Shown here one piece after another: positions 25,335 through 34,753 of a stretch of DNA of 64,000 nucleotides. The translations under genes were made by a program, and so were the position numbers. The stretch lies in the NCBI GenBank assembly GCA_965249175.1, contig OZ252227.1, positions 930,001 through 994,000 of the forward strand. The letters are read 5' to 3'. The notes under the pieces were generated by a model. That model had not been told where the DNA came from, made no database searches, and saw only the letters and a list, made by a program, of their open reading frames with translations. The stretch's first letter is position 1; each line of letters starts with the position of its first letter. The DNA is from CAZYFH01 sp965249175. Its GTDB lineage: Bacteria > Acidobacteriota > Vicinamibacteria > Vicinamibacterales > UBA8438.

Positions 25335-26495
25335 CTACCCGAAGCAATACAACACCCCGTCCTGCGATCCGATCACCACCTTGCCGTCGGCGATCGACGG
25401 CGACGCGGAGAGCGGCGCGCCGGTATCGAATTCCCAGAGCTTCTCGCCGGTCTCGAGGTCGAGCACGTAGAGCCGTCCGTCCCCCGAACCGATGTAGACC
25501 CGCCCGTCGGCGGCCGCGGGCGAGGAGTCGACCCGCGCGCTGGTCATGAACGTCCAGAGCGCTTCGCCGGTCCTGTCGTCGATCCCGTGCACCATCCGGT
25601 CGCGTCCGCCGATGACCACCTTGCCGTCGACGTGGAGGGCGGAGGAATAGAAGGGAAAGTGACGGACTGGATGCTCGTAGCGCCACACGACCTCGTGTGT
25701 CGAGAGATCGAGGCCCAATACCTCGTTGTCGAACGTGCCGAAATAGGCCCGCCCGCCGCTGATGGCCGACGACGCCGCCGTGTAGGCGCCGGCCGAGAGG
25801 CTGACGACTTCGGTGCCGTCGCTGATGCGAACGCCGTGGAACGTCTCGTCGCACCCACCGAAGTACGCGATGCCGTCGGCGATCGCCGGGGTCGCATGGA
25901 CGTAGTTCTGCGTTTCCACGCGCCAGAGACGCTCACCGGTCGTCGCGCCCAGGCCGTAGAGATACCCGTCATACGACCCGATCAGGACGCGATCCCCGAC
26001 CACCGCGGGCGATGACTTGATCTCGCCCTCGGTGGCATAGGTCCACGCGGCTTCGCCGGTTGCGACGTCAACCGCGTGCAGCACGCCGGCGAGGTCGCCC
26101 ACAAACACCAGGCCGTGCCCCACGGCCGGCGACGATTCGCCGATGCCCATCTGTTCGCTGGCCCGATACCGCCACTTGAGCGTGCCGCTCTCGAGGTCGA
26201 GCGCGATCAGCTCGCCGGTATACGTGCCCACGTAGACGACACCGTCGACGATGGCCGCCGACGAATCGATTGACTCACCCGCCTCGAACGTCCAGAGGAG
26301 CTTCGGCTCAGCCGGCACCGATGCGGACGACGCCCCGGTGAGCGCGGGCGTGCCGCGAAACTGCGTCCAGGCACCGGCGGGCGCAGCGTCCGTCACCGCC
26401 GAGCCGGCCTGTCCGCGTGCTGGCGTGGCGACCAGATGGCTGCCGAGCACCACGACCACCGCCGCGACGAAAAGTCGATCGATCAGAACGCGCAC
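25335..26495 (-). CDS. Exported PQQ-like beta-propeller protein
   Basis: A 386-residue protein with a signal peptide ending PARGQAG. It has seven or eight repeats of the form SSPAVxxGxVYVGSxDGxLYALDxxTGExxWxx, for example DGVVYVGTYTGELIALDLESG and DGRVYIGSGDGRLYVLDLETG. There are no quinoprotein active-site Asp/disulfide motifs, so it is probably a BamB-like scaffold rather than an alcohol dehydrogenase. The start overlaps the alcohol dehydrogenase stop by 13 bases, and the radical SAM gene follows after 36 bases. Confidence 0.88.
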   Translation of the reverse strand: MRVLIDRLFVAAVVVVLGSHLVATPARGQAGSAVTDAAPAGAWTQFRGTPALTGASSASVPAEPKLLWTFEAGESIDSSAAIVDGVVYVGTYTGELIALDLESGTLKWRYRASEQMGIGESSPAVGHGLVFVGDLAGVLHAVDVATGEAAWTYATEGEIKSSPAVVGDRVLIGSYDGYLYGLGATTGERLWRVETQNYVHATPAIADGIAYFGGCDETFHGVRISDGTEVVSLSAGAYTAASSAISGGRAYFGTFDNEVLGLDLSTHEVVWRYEHPVRHFPFYSSALHVDGKVVIGGRDRMVHGIDDRTGEALWTFMTSARVDSSPAAADGRVYIGSGDGRLYVLDLETGEKLWEFDTGAPLSASPSIADGKVVIGSQDGVLYCFG

Positions 26496-27625
26496 TGATA
26501 TACCTCCAGGGCATCGCTGGCACCAAAGGGACGAGGATTAAAGGTCGCGGTCCACTGCCTGCCGGCATCGTCGGCGAGCTGTGGGAGATCGCCTTCCGGA
26601 ACCCCGACGTCACGAAGCGCGCTTGGCAAGCCGGCCGCGGCGGTGAGATCGGCGATCCATTCGGCGAGGCGTTCTCCCGTATTGCCATCCGACGGCAAGT
26701 GGTTGAGCGCCAACAGCAGGGGCAGATAGAGCTGGGGCGAGGTTGCCGAGTTCCAGCGCACGATATGCGGCAGCAGAATCGCGAGCGCCATGCCGTGGGT
26801 CGTGCGATACCGCGCCGTCAGTGGATTGGCGCATGCATGCGCCGCGCCGAGCATCGACTGTTCAATGGCCAGCCCGGCGTAGAACGACCCGAGCTGCATG
26901 GCCTCACGTGCGTCGAGCCGATCAGGGTGTGTCATGACGCGGGCGTAGTTGGCGCTCAGTAGTCGCCAGGCCTCCCGCGAGAGGCAGTCCGAGACGGGGT
27001 TTCGTCGCGTCGTGACCGACGTCTCCACGGCGTGCGCAATCGCATCGAAGCCCGCGGCGGCCGTGATGGGGGCCGGCTGAGACAGCGTCAACTCTGGATC
27101 GAGCACCGCCACCCGGAACGCCGCTTTCGGATCCCCACATGCGATCTTGAGATGTGTCGTCGAATCCGAGATGACGGCGTAGCTCTGACCCTCCGATCCG
27201 GTACCAGCGGTTGTGGGAACCGCGATCATCGGCAGCAGGGGTTCGCTGGCCTTCCCGTAGCCACGGTAATCGGCCATTGTGCCGCCGTTGGTGAGCAGGA
27301 AGTTCGCGCCCTTGGCGCAATCCATCGAGCTGCCGCCGCCCAAACCGACGATGGAATCGACCCCGAGGGGCGCCGCGAAATCGCGCGCCCGGTCGATCAT
27401 GGACGTGTCCGGGTTGACGTCGAAGTCGTGAAACGCCGTGACGGACATGCCGGCCCGGTCCAGCTCGTGCACGGCGCGCTCCACGTGGCCAGCCTTCACG
27501 AGGCCTTGGTCGGCCACGAGGAGCGGGTGTCGAAAGCCCAGCTCACGGGCGAGCGGTCCCAACCGACCGATGGTGCCCGCACCGAAGACCAGGCGTGTGC
27601 GCAGCTCGAAATCGAACGGTTCCAT
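26483..27625 (-). CDS. Iron-containing alcohol dehydrogenase (group III)
   Basis: A 380-residue enzyme. RLVFGAGTIGRLGPLA, GLGGGSSMDCAKGANFL (NAD loop), VPTTAGTGSEGQSYAVI, and the metal ligands in ITAAAGFDAIAHAVET and LGAAHACANPLTARYRTTHGMALAILLPH are all present. It would oxidise an alcohol or reduce an aldehyde with NAD(P). It is the first gene of the ten-gene minus-strand run. The 145-base gap to the divergent ExeA-like gene should contain the promoter. Confidence 0.92.
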   Translation of the reverse strand: MEPFDFELRTRLVFGAGTIGRLGPLARELGFRHPLLVADQGLVKAGHVERAVHELDRAGMSVTAFHDFDVNPDTSMIDRARDFAAPLGVDSIVGLGGGSSMDCAKGANFLLTNGGTMADYRGYGKASEPLLPMIAVPTTAGTGSEGQSYAVISDSTTHLKIACGDPKAAFRVAVLDPELTLSQPAPITAAAGFDAIAHAVETSVTTRRNPVSDCLSREAWRLLSANYARVMTHPDRLDAREAMQLGSFYAGLAIEQSMLGAAHACANPLTARYRTTHGMALAILLPHIVRWNSATSPQLYLPLLLALNHLPSDGNTGERLAEWIADLTAAAGLPSALRDVGVPEGDLPQLADDAGRQWTATFNPRPFGASDALEVYQCAF

Positions 27626-27770
27626 CTCAATGCGGCGTCGATGTGACGACGGCGAGCGGGCGGATCGAGCCGTGGCATCGCCGAGCCATTGGAATGCGTC
27701 TGCGTCTCCTGGGAAGTGAAACTGAGCTACTCCGAGACCGCAACCCTATGTTATCAATGATGGGCGCCCC

Positions 27771-29145
27771 GTGTACGAGGACTACTACCGCTTCACTCGC
27801 CATCCGTTCAGCCTCACGCCGGACCCGGAGTTTCTCTACAAGAGCGAGGCCCACGAGGCCGCGCTCGAGCAGCTCCGGCGCGGCATCCGGCGCAGCGAGG
27901 GCTTCTTTCTCCTCACGGGCGACGTGGGCACCGGGAAGACGACGATCTGCCGGACGCTGGTCCAGCAGCTCGGACGCAACGTATTCAGCGCACTGGTGCT
28001 CAATCCTTTCGTCACGCAGGAAGAGCTGGTGCGGGCCATACTCCAGGATTTCGGCGTGGTCACGCACGAGGAGGCGCGCACCGGCGCCTTCGCGTGGGCC
28101 ACGAAGCAGCAGCTGATCAACACGCTGAACGATTTTCTCGTCTCGCTTGCGCAGATCGGCGCGTCGGAAGTCGTTGTCGTCGATGAAGCGCAGAATCTTT
28201 CTCCGTCACTCCTTGAGGGCATCCGACTGCTGTCGAATCTCGAAACCGACGACCGGAAACTGCTGCAGATCCTCCTGGTCGGCCAACCGGAGCTCGTCAC
28301 CACGCTCGAAGCTGACGGGATGCGCCAGTTTGCGGCAACGCGTCGCGCGTCGCGCGGAGCTCCGTCCTCTGACGCGCGACGAGGTCGAGCAATACGTCGC
28401 CTACCGTTTGCGTATTGCGAGCGGGGCATGGGGCACCATCTTCAACGAGCGGGCGCTGGATCTTGTCTACGAGTTCAGCGGTGGGATACCGCGGAAGATC
28501 AACCTCGTGTGTGATCGCGCGCTCGAAGCTGGTTTCGCCGCCGCTGGCGCCGGCCATCAACGAAGACCTCGTGCTCAAGGCGGCGGAGTTGTTGCAGCTA
28601 CGGCGGGAGGCGCGAGCCCCGCCAGCCCCGAGGGCGCGCGAGCTGCCGAGACCCTGGCGCCCGCGCCGAGCGTGGCGTCCGGGGCCGTCGGCGCCTGGGA
28701 CAACCCGCGCCGTCGTCGTCGCGGCGAGCGTCGCGGTCGGTCTCTCCGTCGGTGCCGGGATTGGGGTCGGCGGTGTGCGGATTGCCGCGAGTTGGCTTCA
28801 GGCCGACGCGCCTCGGCCCCCGTTGCCACCATCCCGTCAGGCGGCGCTCTCCGTTCCACGGGCGGTAGATTTCGGCCGGGCGATACTCGGGTCGACCGAC
28901 GTCACGCAACCGGAGGAGTTCAACGTGCACGCGGCGCTGTTTCCGGATCGAGACAGCCCGATGCGACGGCGGCCATGTTGCGCGAGTTCGGGTTTCGGGC
29001 CGGGATCGGGACGGCGTCCGTGGCCGGGGTGCCGGTCGTCGTCGGGCCGTTCACCACGCTTGACGGCGCACGTGTGGTCGAGGAGGACCTGCAGACACGA
29101 CTCCGGTTCCGCGACGCGCGTATCGTCGCGGGCCGCGCGCCGTAG
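27771..29145 (+). pseudogene. ExeA/GspA-like AAA ATPase with C-terminal SPOR domain, frameshifted
   Basis: A GTG at 27771 opens YEDYYRFTRHPFSLTPDPEFLY, Walker A GDVGTGKTT and Walker B VVVVDEAQN, the type II secretion ExeA/GspA ATPase class. Three shifts follow: an extra T near 28332 (CAGTTTGCGG should read CAG-TTG-CGG), another near 28550 and another near 28952. Conceptually joining the frames gives a membrane helix (VVVAASVAVGLSVGAGIGVGG) and a C-terminal peptidoglycan-binding SPOR domain (AAMLREFGFRAGIG..., VVGPFTTLDGARVVEEDL). The last codons are the left copy of a 47-bp direct repeat. Confidence 0.82.
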
Positions 29146-29149
29146 CACG
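29103..29149 (+). repeat. 47-bp direct repeat, left copy (end of SPOR reading frame)
   Basis: Begins CCGGTTCCGCGACGCGCG and encodes the last residues RFRDARIVAGRAP of the ATPase. It matches 32737-32783 with only three mismatches. Between the copies lie 3.6 kb of IS256, IS91 and quinoprotein remnants plus VapBC-2. Confidence 0.85.
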
Positions 29150-29328
29150 CGGCCGTTGTGTGGGTTGACGGGCAGAAACCGCGTGCTCGTGCGCCTCCAC
29201 GCGGCACACTCCCCAGTTTTTGCTCGTTGCGTAGAGTGGCATGGGCTCTGCGCGTCGTGGGGCGTGCCCACGCCATCGACGACGTACTAACCACGGCATC
29301 CCGCGCGCGGCGGTTGTGTACGTCAAGT

Positions 29329-30655
29329 TGTGCAAAAGCGGTTTCATGGCTGAGGCCGCTGTCGTTGTCGGTTAGGCGGCGGTCCGCATGAAGTCCTTCT
29401 TCTGTTCCTTCCAGTAATCCATGTTCAGGTAGCGGTGATCCTCCAGCCAGCCCTCGTGCGTCTCGGCACAGAGGGCCCGTACCAGCCGGCGGCAGCTGTC
29501 CGCGTTCGGAAAGATCCGCACCACGCGCGTGCGGCGCTTAATCTCCTCGTTGAGCCGCTCGCGCATGTTCGTGAACTTGAGATGCTTGTGGTGTTGGCGC
29601 GGCAAGCGATAGAAGTTCAGCGTTTCCCCGATCTGCGCCTCAACCCAGTCGGTGAGTTTGGGAGAGCGTCGCTCCCAGCGCTTGAGGCCACGCGCGCAGA
29701 TCCTGCTCGGCTTCTTTCAGGTTGCGCCGGTCGTAGAGCCACCGCAGCTCCTGGCGGCAATCGTCGTCGGCCTTCCGCGGCAGATAGTCGAGCGCGTTGC
29801 GTAAGAAGTGCACGTAGCACCGCTGCCAGACCGCCGCCGGCAGCAGCTCCCGAACCGCGCGCTTGAGCCCCGCGTGATCGTCCGACACCACGAACTCGAC
29901 GCCGTGGAGGCCGCGCGTCTGCAGCCCGGTGACGAACGCCTTCCAGCTCGAGCTCGACTCGCGATTCGACAGCTCCACGCCCAGGATCTGGCGTCGCCCC
30001 TCGCGATTGATCCCGATCGCAATGAACACGGCCTGCGCCTGGATCACGCCGTCGAGCCGCACCTTCTCGTACCGCGCATCCAGGATCAGATACGGATACG
30101 CCTCGTCGAGCGGACGCTGGGCAAAGCGCCGCAGCAGGGCATCCAGACCCTTGTTGATGCGGCTGATGGTGCTCGCCGAGCACGTGTGCCCGCACAACTC
30201 TTCCGTGATGGCCTTCACCTTCCGCGTCGAGACGCCTTGGACCTACATCTCGGCCAGCGCACTCACCAGGGCCTGCTCCGACCGTTGATACCGGTCAAAC
30301 AGCTCGGTCGAGAAGCGGCCCTCCCGGTCCCGCGGCACCCGCAGCTCCAGCTTCCCGATCCGGGTCACCAGCCCCCGCGTGTAGTAGCCCGAGCGATAGC
30401 CGTGCCGGTCGGCGGTGCGCTCGCCCGGCCCCGCCCCAACCGCCGCTGTCATCTCCGCTTCCAGCACTTCGTGGAGCGATTCCTTCACGAGGGTCTTGAG
30501 TAGCGCCCGGTCGCTGCCGATCAGGGCTTCGATCGTGGTGGGCTTCGCGGGACGCTTGCGTCGGGTGGCCATGGCTGCACTCCTTTGTGCGTAGGTCGAC
30601 TTCAACAATCAACCTCTTGCCATGACCGCCCGTTTTCCTCAAGCGGTTTTGCACA
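29329..30655 (-). mobile_element. IS256-family insertion sequence, copy 1
   Basis: The ends TGTGCAAAAGCG (from 29329) and, inverted, TGTGCAAAACCGCTT (to 30655) are imperfect inverted repeats around an IS256-type transposase. No exact target duplication was found. The element truncates an IS91-type remnant on its right. The 180 bases to its left (29150-29328) show no feature. Confidence 0.65.
29372..30572 (-). pseudogene. IS256-family transposase with a nonsense codon and a frameshift
   Basis: Starts MATRRKRPAKPTTIEALIG at 30572. DDE residues: YLILDARYEKVR, EFVVSDDHAGLK and NMRERLNEEIKRRTR. A TAG replaces a codon after ALVSALAEM, where homologues usually have Tyr (continuing VQGVSTRKVKAI), at about 30243. 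One extra C near 29690 shifts the frame before LKRWERRSPKLTDWVE. So this copy is inactive, although both terminal repeats remain. Confidence 0.85.
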
Positions 30656-30944
30656 CTCTTCGCGACACTACCCGCGCGGCGTCCTATCAGATGGTGCACG
30701 ATCACTTCGAGACGTTCGGGCGCAGACGATCGACCTTCGCGACGGAGAAGGATTTCCCAGCTCCGTCGAGCAGGAGTTCCGCGATTTCTTCGGCGCGGGT
30801 GGCTCGGCAGCGGATTCGCGCGGTTCCGGTGTGCAGCGTGCGGTTCGAGCGGCTGGTGCCGTTCTCCTGCAAAGGGCGTGCGTTCTATCCGAGCTGTGGT
30901 GGGCGGGGCCCGGCCGAGGGTCGAAGAACGGATCTTACGTTAAC
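30656..30944 (+). mobile_element. Internally deleted IS91-family remnant, copy 3
   Basis: Frames here read HDHFETF, DLRDGEGFPSSVEQEFRDFF and then PFSCKGRA...PSCGG, matching the N-terminal and zinc-ribbon part of the IS91-type transposase at 57.1 kb but with several shifts. After the zinc ribbon it jumps to GATCTTACGTTAACG, like the distal end CCTTACGTTAACC of the other two copies. The HUH core is absent. The left end is lost at the IS256 boundary. 30945-31204 shows no recognisable feature. Confidence 0.6.
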
Positions 30945-31204
30945 GGGGGTCCAATATTTCTATCGTCCCTGTCACCCATCGACTACGAGAGGAGACAACC
31001 GCAACAGAGCGCCTGAGACCTAAGTCTGTACCCGTCCACGCAAGCGGGTTAGTACCACATTGGCATTTGGGAGACGTTGGGGCGACTGACGGCACGTGGA
31101 CCTATATATTTGGCGCATCCTGTTCTGAACCGCGCAGGACGTACTGCTTCGAGCAGTAGCCGACTGAAGCCGAGCCCAATGCCTGTGGCACCGCCTCGCT
31201 CCTT

Positions 31205-31986
31205 CGCAGCTCGCCGGTCCGCGCGTCGAAGCCCCGGACGTGGCCGGGTGGCGACTCCTTGAACCGCGGCTGGTCGGAGACCGCCGAGCCGACGATGATG
31301 ACGTCGTTGCAGACCACCGGCGGCGACGTGACCGAGTAGTTGATTGGCGGCGGGTCGCGCCGCGCGCGCGGGATGCCCGCATCAGGTCGACGCTGCCGCC
31401 GTCGCCGAACTCGCGCACCGGCTCGCCAGTCCGAGCATCGACGGCATGCAGCTTGGCGTCGCCGGTGGCCCAGACGATCCGATCCTGCCGCCCATCGGTC
31501 CAATACGCCAGACCGCGACTGCTGAACCCGAGCACTATGATCGGGATGCCGGCCGCGTAGCTCTCCGGGTCATACACCCAGCGGGTCTCGCCGGTCGCCG
31601 CGTCGATGGCAGCCACCTGCGACAGCGGCGTGCTGAGATAGAGCGTGTCACCGACCATCAACGGGGTGCCCTTGAGCCCGTTGATGCTGACGTTGGCGGT
31701 GTCGTTGCGACCTTCAGCGCCGGTACCACGCGCGGAGCGCGTCGAGATCGAGCCTCCCTCAATCGACACCCACTGCCAGGCAACGGCGAGCTCGCCGACG
31801 TTCTCCGGTGTGATCTGCGCCAGCGGTGAGTACTTGGTGCTCCCGGCGTCCTCCGGCGTAGCTACGCCACTCGCCGCCGTCGGCGCCGTTCTGGCCCGCC
31901 GCGACCGCCGGGGCGACGGCGCGCGCCACCAGCGTCGCGCACGCCGTTCGCATGATCCGACGTGCGACCGTCATCACAATCTCCAT
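31205..31986 (-). pseudogene. N-terminal part of an exported quinoprotein (PQQ dehydrogenase), frameshifted and truncated
   Basis: MTVARRIMRTACATLVARAV is a signal. After an extra G near 31854 the frame resumes STKYSPLAQITPENVGELAVAWQW, the classic start of PQQ-dependent glucose or alcohol dehydrogenases. KGTPLMVGDTLYLSTPLSQVAAIDAATGETRWVYDP and AYWTDGRQDRIVWATGDAKLHAVDARTGEP follow. A lost base near 31375 precedes NYSVTSPPVVCNDVIIVGS, and family similarity stops near 31205. At least half of the propeller is missing, so the enzyme is dead. Confidence 0.82.
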
Positions 31987-32000
31987 CTACCGGCGACCCG

Positions 32001-32106
32001 CTACGGCGACGTCAGCGCGATCAGCTGTTCGGTGGCGTCTCCGCCGCCGATCGCCAGCACCATGTACTGTGTGCCAGCCGTATCAGGTGCGGTGAATCTC
32101 CCAGGC
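32001..32106 (-). pseudogene. C-terminal fragment of a second quinoprotein
   Basis: The minus frame before the TAG at 32001 reads GRFTAPDTAGTQYMVLAIGGGDATEQLIALTSP, like the end of PQQ dehydrogenases (QYVVVAxGGG...). It lies just upstream of the N-terminal remnant at 31986, so two tandem quinoprotein genes probably once stood here. Its 5' part is lost at the VapBC-2 boundary. Confidence 0.55.
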
Positions 32107-32130
32107 CTCCGTTTGTGAGACGTGCTTCAT

Positions 32131-32150
32131 ACATGCATACTTATGCATAT
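32131..32150. promoter_or_regulatory. Palindromic operator-like site before vapB-2
   Basis: ATGCATAC-TT-ATGCATAT, an inverted repeat built of TATGCAT units, ends at the antitoxin start codon (32149). VapB proteins usually bind such palindromes to repress their own operon. Confidence 0.5.
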
Positions 32151-32346
32151 GAGAACGACGCTCAACATCGATGATGAACTGCTCAAGCGAGCGGCCACGT
32201 TAACGGGCACGAAGGAAAAGACTGCGCTGGTGCGGCGCGGATTGGAGGCATTGATCGCGCTCGAGAGTGCTCGCCGCCTTGCGATACTGGGCGGAAGCGA
32301 GAAGACGCTCAAGCCCATTCCGCGGCGCCGGACCCCGGCGGCCTGA
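32149..32346 (+). CDS. vapB: VapB-type antitoxin (MRTTLNIDDELL class)
   Basis: A 65-residue protein. MRTTLNIDDELLKRAATLTGTKEKTALVRRGLEALI is the VapB/ribbon-helix-helix pattern; the C-terminal RRLAILGGSEKTLKPIPRRR is the toxin-binding tail. The start is at 32149 rather than a longer in-frame ATG because the palindrome overlaps it and the family begins MRTT. Two bases separate it from the toxin gene. Confidence 0.88.
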   Translation: MRTTLNIDDELLKRAATLTGTKEKTALVRRGLEALIALESARRLAILGGSEKTLKPIPRRRTPAA

Positions 32347-32348
32347 CG

Positions 32349-32708
32349 ATGACACTTGTGGATACGTCGGTCTGGGTCGACCACCTCCGGCGCGGTAACA
32401 ACCAGCTTGCGGGCTTGCTGGACGACGGGAGAGCTTTGTGTCACCCGTTCGTCATCGGGGAACTCGCCTGCGGCAACGTGGCCCACCGCGAACGGATCCT
32501 CACGCTGCTGGGTGCCCTCCCGGAGGCGCCAGTTGCGGAGCACGCCGAAGTACTGGACCTCGTTCGGTCGCGGAGGCTTCACGGGCAGGGCCTCGGCTGG
32601 ATAGACATGCATCTTGTGGCTTCGGCACGTTTGGCCGCGTGTTCACTCTGGACCTTGGACAGACGACTGGATACGGTGGCACGCCGGCTGTCTGTCGGAC
32701 GCCAGTGA
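32349..32708 (+). CDS. vapC: VapC-type PIN ribonuclease toxin, second copy
   Basis: A 119-residue PIN protein. Acidic residues: Asp5 in TLVDTSVWVDHLRRG, Glu in FVIGELACGNV, and Asp in GLGWIDMHLVASARL and WTLDRRLD. LGWIDMHL is typical of the VapC group paired with MRTT-type VapB. Intact. It lies inside the segment flanked by the 47-bp direct repeats, so the module may have arrived with the island. Confidence 0.9.
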   Translation: MTLVDTSVWVDHLRRGNNQLAGLLDDGRALCHPFVIGELACGNVAHRERILTLLGALPEAPVAEHAEVLDLVRSRRLHGQGLGWIDMHLVASARLAACSLWTLDRRLDTVARRLSVGRQ

Positions 32709-32736
32709 CGGTAAGGACACCGATGCTCTTCGCGAC

Positions 32737-32783
32737 CCGGTTCCGCGACGCGCGCATCGTCGCGGCCCGCGCGCCGTAGGACG
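32737..32783 (+). repeat. 47-bp direct repeat, right copy
   Basis: A near-copy (three mismatches) of the 3' end of the SPOR-domain reading frame at 29103-29149. Here it follows VapC with no gene of its own, reading RFRDARIVAARAP before a TAG, and abuts the end of acs. It also contains an internal GCGACG/CGTCGC inverted repeat. Confidence 0.85.
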
Positions 32784-32788
32784 GGGTC

Positions 32789-34753
32789 CTACACGCGCCC
32801 GCCCACCAGCGAGTCGACGACGCCCGGGTCGGCCAGCGTTGACGTGTCGCCCAGATCATGGACGTCGCCCTCCGCGATCTTGCGGAGGATACGGCGCATG
32901 ATCTTGCCAGACCGCGTCTTCGGGAGCCCGTCGGTGAACTGGATCTTCTCCGGCGAGGCGTGCGGTCCGATGTCATTCCGCACCGCCTTGACGATCTCGC
33001 CTTTCATCTCCTCGGTGGCGGTCTCGCCCGTCTTCAAGGTGACATACGCGTAAATCGCGTTCCCCTTGATCTCGTGCGGATAGCCGACGACCGCCGCTTC
33101 GGCCACCGTCGGGTAGCGGCCGATGGCGCCCTCGATCTCCGCCGTGCCGAGGTTGTGCCCCGAGACGATGATGACGTCGTCCACGCGTCCGGTGATCCAG
33201 TAGTACCCGTCCTTGTCGCGTAGACAGCCGTCACCCGGGAAGTACCGGCCGGGGAAGCGGGCGAAGTACGTGTCGAAGAAGCGTTGCTTGTCGCCGTATA
33301 TGCCGCGCATCTGGCCGGGCCACGACTCCAGGATGACGAGGATGCCGCGGACGTCGTTCCCCTCCAGGAGGTTGCCCTCGTCGTCGACCAGGGCCGGCTT
33401 GATGCCGGGGAGCGGCAACGTCGTAGATCCCGGCTTGGTCGGTGTGGCACCCGGCATCGGCGAGATCAGAATGCCGCCGGTCTCGGTTTGCCACCACGTG
33501 TCGACGATGGGGCAGCGCCCACCCCCGATAACGTTGTGGTACCAGGTCCACTCGGGTGACTTGATCGGCTCGCCGACGGTCCCGAGCAGGCGCAGGCTGC
33601 TCAGGTCGTACTTCGCCGGGAAGTCGTCACCCTCCTTCATCAGCGCCCGTAGGGCGGTCGGCGCGGTGTAGATGGTGTTGACCTTGTGCTTCTCGCAGAT
33701 CTGCCAGAACCGGCCCCAATCGGGGTAGTTCGGGACCCCCTCGTACATCATCGTGAGCGCGCCATTGGAGAGCGGCCCGTAGGTGATGTAGCTGTGGCCG
33801 GTGACCCATCCGATGTCGGCGGTGCACCAGTACACGTCACCCGGGTGGTAGTCGAAGACGTAGCTAAAGGTGGTCGCCACGTAGGTCATGTAGCCGCCGG
33901 TGGTGTGGAGCACCCCCTTCGGCTTGCCGGTCGACCCGGACGTGTAGAGGATGAAGAGCGGATCCTCGGCGTCCATCGGCTCGGGCGGGCAGGTCGCGTC
34001 CGCCGCCGCGAGCGCGTCGTGCCACCAGACGTCGCGGCCGTCGACCATCTTGACGGCGGCGTCGGTGCGCTTGACCACCAGAATCTTCTCGATGCTCGGC
34101 GTCTGCTCGACCGCCTTGTCGGCGTTCGCCTTCATCGCGATGTCGAGCTTCGTGCCGCGCACGCCGGTGTTCTGCGTAATGATCGCCTTGCACGCAGAGT
34201 CGTTGATCCGCGTCACCAGGCTGTCGGCCGTGAAGGCGCCGAAGACGATTGAGTGGATGGCGCCGATGCGAGCACAGGCAAGCATCGCGATCACCAGTTC
34301 GGGGATCATCTGCATGTAGATGCAGACGCGGTCCCCCTTGACGATGCCGAGGTTCTTCAACGCGTTGGCGGCGCGCTGCACCTCGGCGTGCAGCTCGGCA
34401 AAGGTGTAGGCCTTGCTGTCGGCTGGGTCGTTCCCTTCCCAAATCAGGGCGGTATCGCCCCCGCGGCCGGCTTCGACGTGCCGGTCGACGCAGTTGTAGC
34501 AGGCGTTCAGCTTGCCGCCGAGATACCAGGCGATCTCAGCTTTGTGAAAGTCGTACTGGCGGACGGTGTGCCACTTCTCGAACCACGTGATGCGCTGCTC
34601 GGCCTGCTCGGCCCAGAACGCCTCCGGATCGGCGACCGACCGGTCATACAGCTCCCGATACTCGTCGAGCGATTTCACGGTGGCCTTGGCGGAGAACTCC
34701 GCCGGCGGGTGGTACAGGGGGACTCGGTCGGACGTGTCAGGCTTGTCGGCCAC
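32789..34753 (-). CDS. acs: Acetyl-CoA synthetase
   Basis: A 654-residue ANL-family enzyme making acetyl-CoA from acetate, ATP and CoA. Landmarks are ITWFEKWHTVRQYDF near the N-terminus, ILYTSGSTGKPKGVLHTTGG (phosphate loop), VDTWWQTETGGILISP (acetate pocket), YFPGDGCLRDKDGYYWITGR, and LPKTRSGKIMRRILRK, whose Lys is the acetylation site. Full length, with no domain missing. The start is at the ATG 34753 with AGGAG upstream. It is a single gene bordered by the 47-bp repeat downstream. Confidence 0.97.
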   Translation of the reverse strand: MADKPDTSDRVPLYHPPAEFSAKATVKSLDEYRELYDRSVADPEAFWAEQAEQRITWFEKWHTVRQYDFHKAEIAWYLGGKLNACYNCVDRHVEAGRGGDTALIWEGNDPADSKAYTFAELHAEVQRAANALKNLGIVKGDRVCIYMQMIPELVIAMLACARIGAIHSIVFGAFTADSLVTRINDSACKAIITQNTGVRGTKLDIAMKANADKAVEQTPSIEKILVVKRTDAAVKMVDGRDVWWHDALAAADATCPPEPMDAEDPLFILYTSGSTGKPKGVLHTTGGYMTYVATTFSYVFDYHPGDVYWCTADIGWVTGHSYITYGPLSNGALTMMYEGVPNYPDWGRFWQICEKHKVNTIYTAPTALRALMKEGDDFPAKYDLSSLRLLGTVGEPIKSPEWTWYHNVIGGGRCPIVDTWWQTETGGILISPMPGATPTKPGSTTLPLPGIKPALVDDEGNLLEGNDVRGILVILESWPGQMRGIYGDKQRFFDTYFARFPGRYFPGDGCLRDKDGYYWITGRVDDVIIVSGHNLGTAEIEGAIGRYPTVAEAAVVGYPHEIKGNAIYAYVTLKTGETATEEMKGEIVKAVRNDIGPHASPEKIQFTDGLPKTRSGKIMRRILRKIAEGDVHDLGDTSTLADPGVVDSLVGGRV

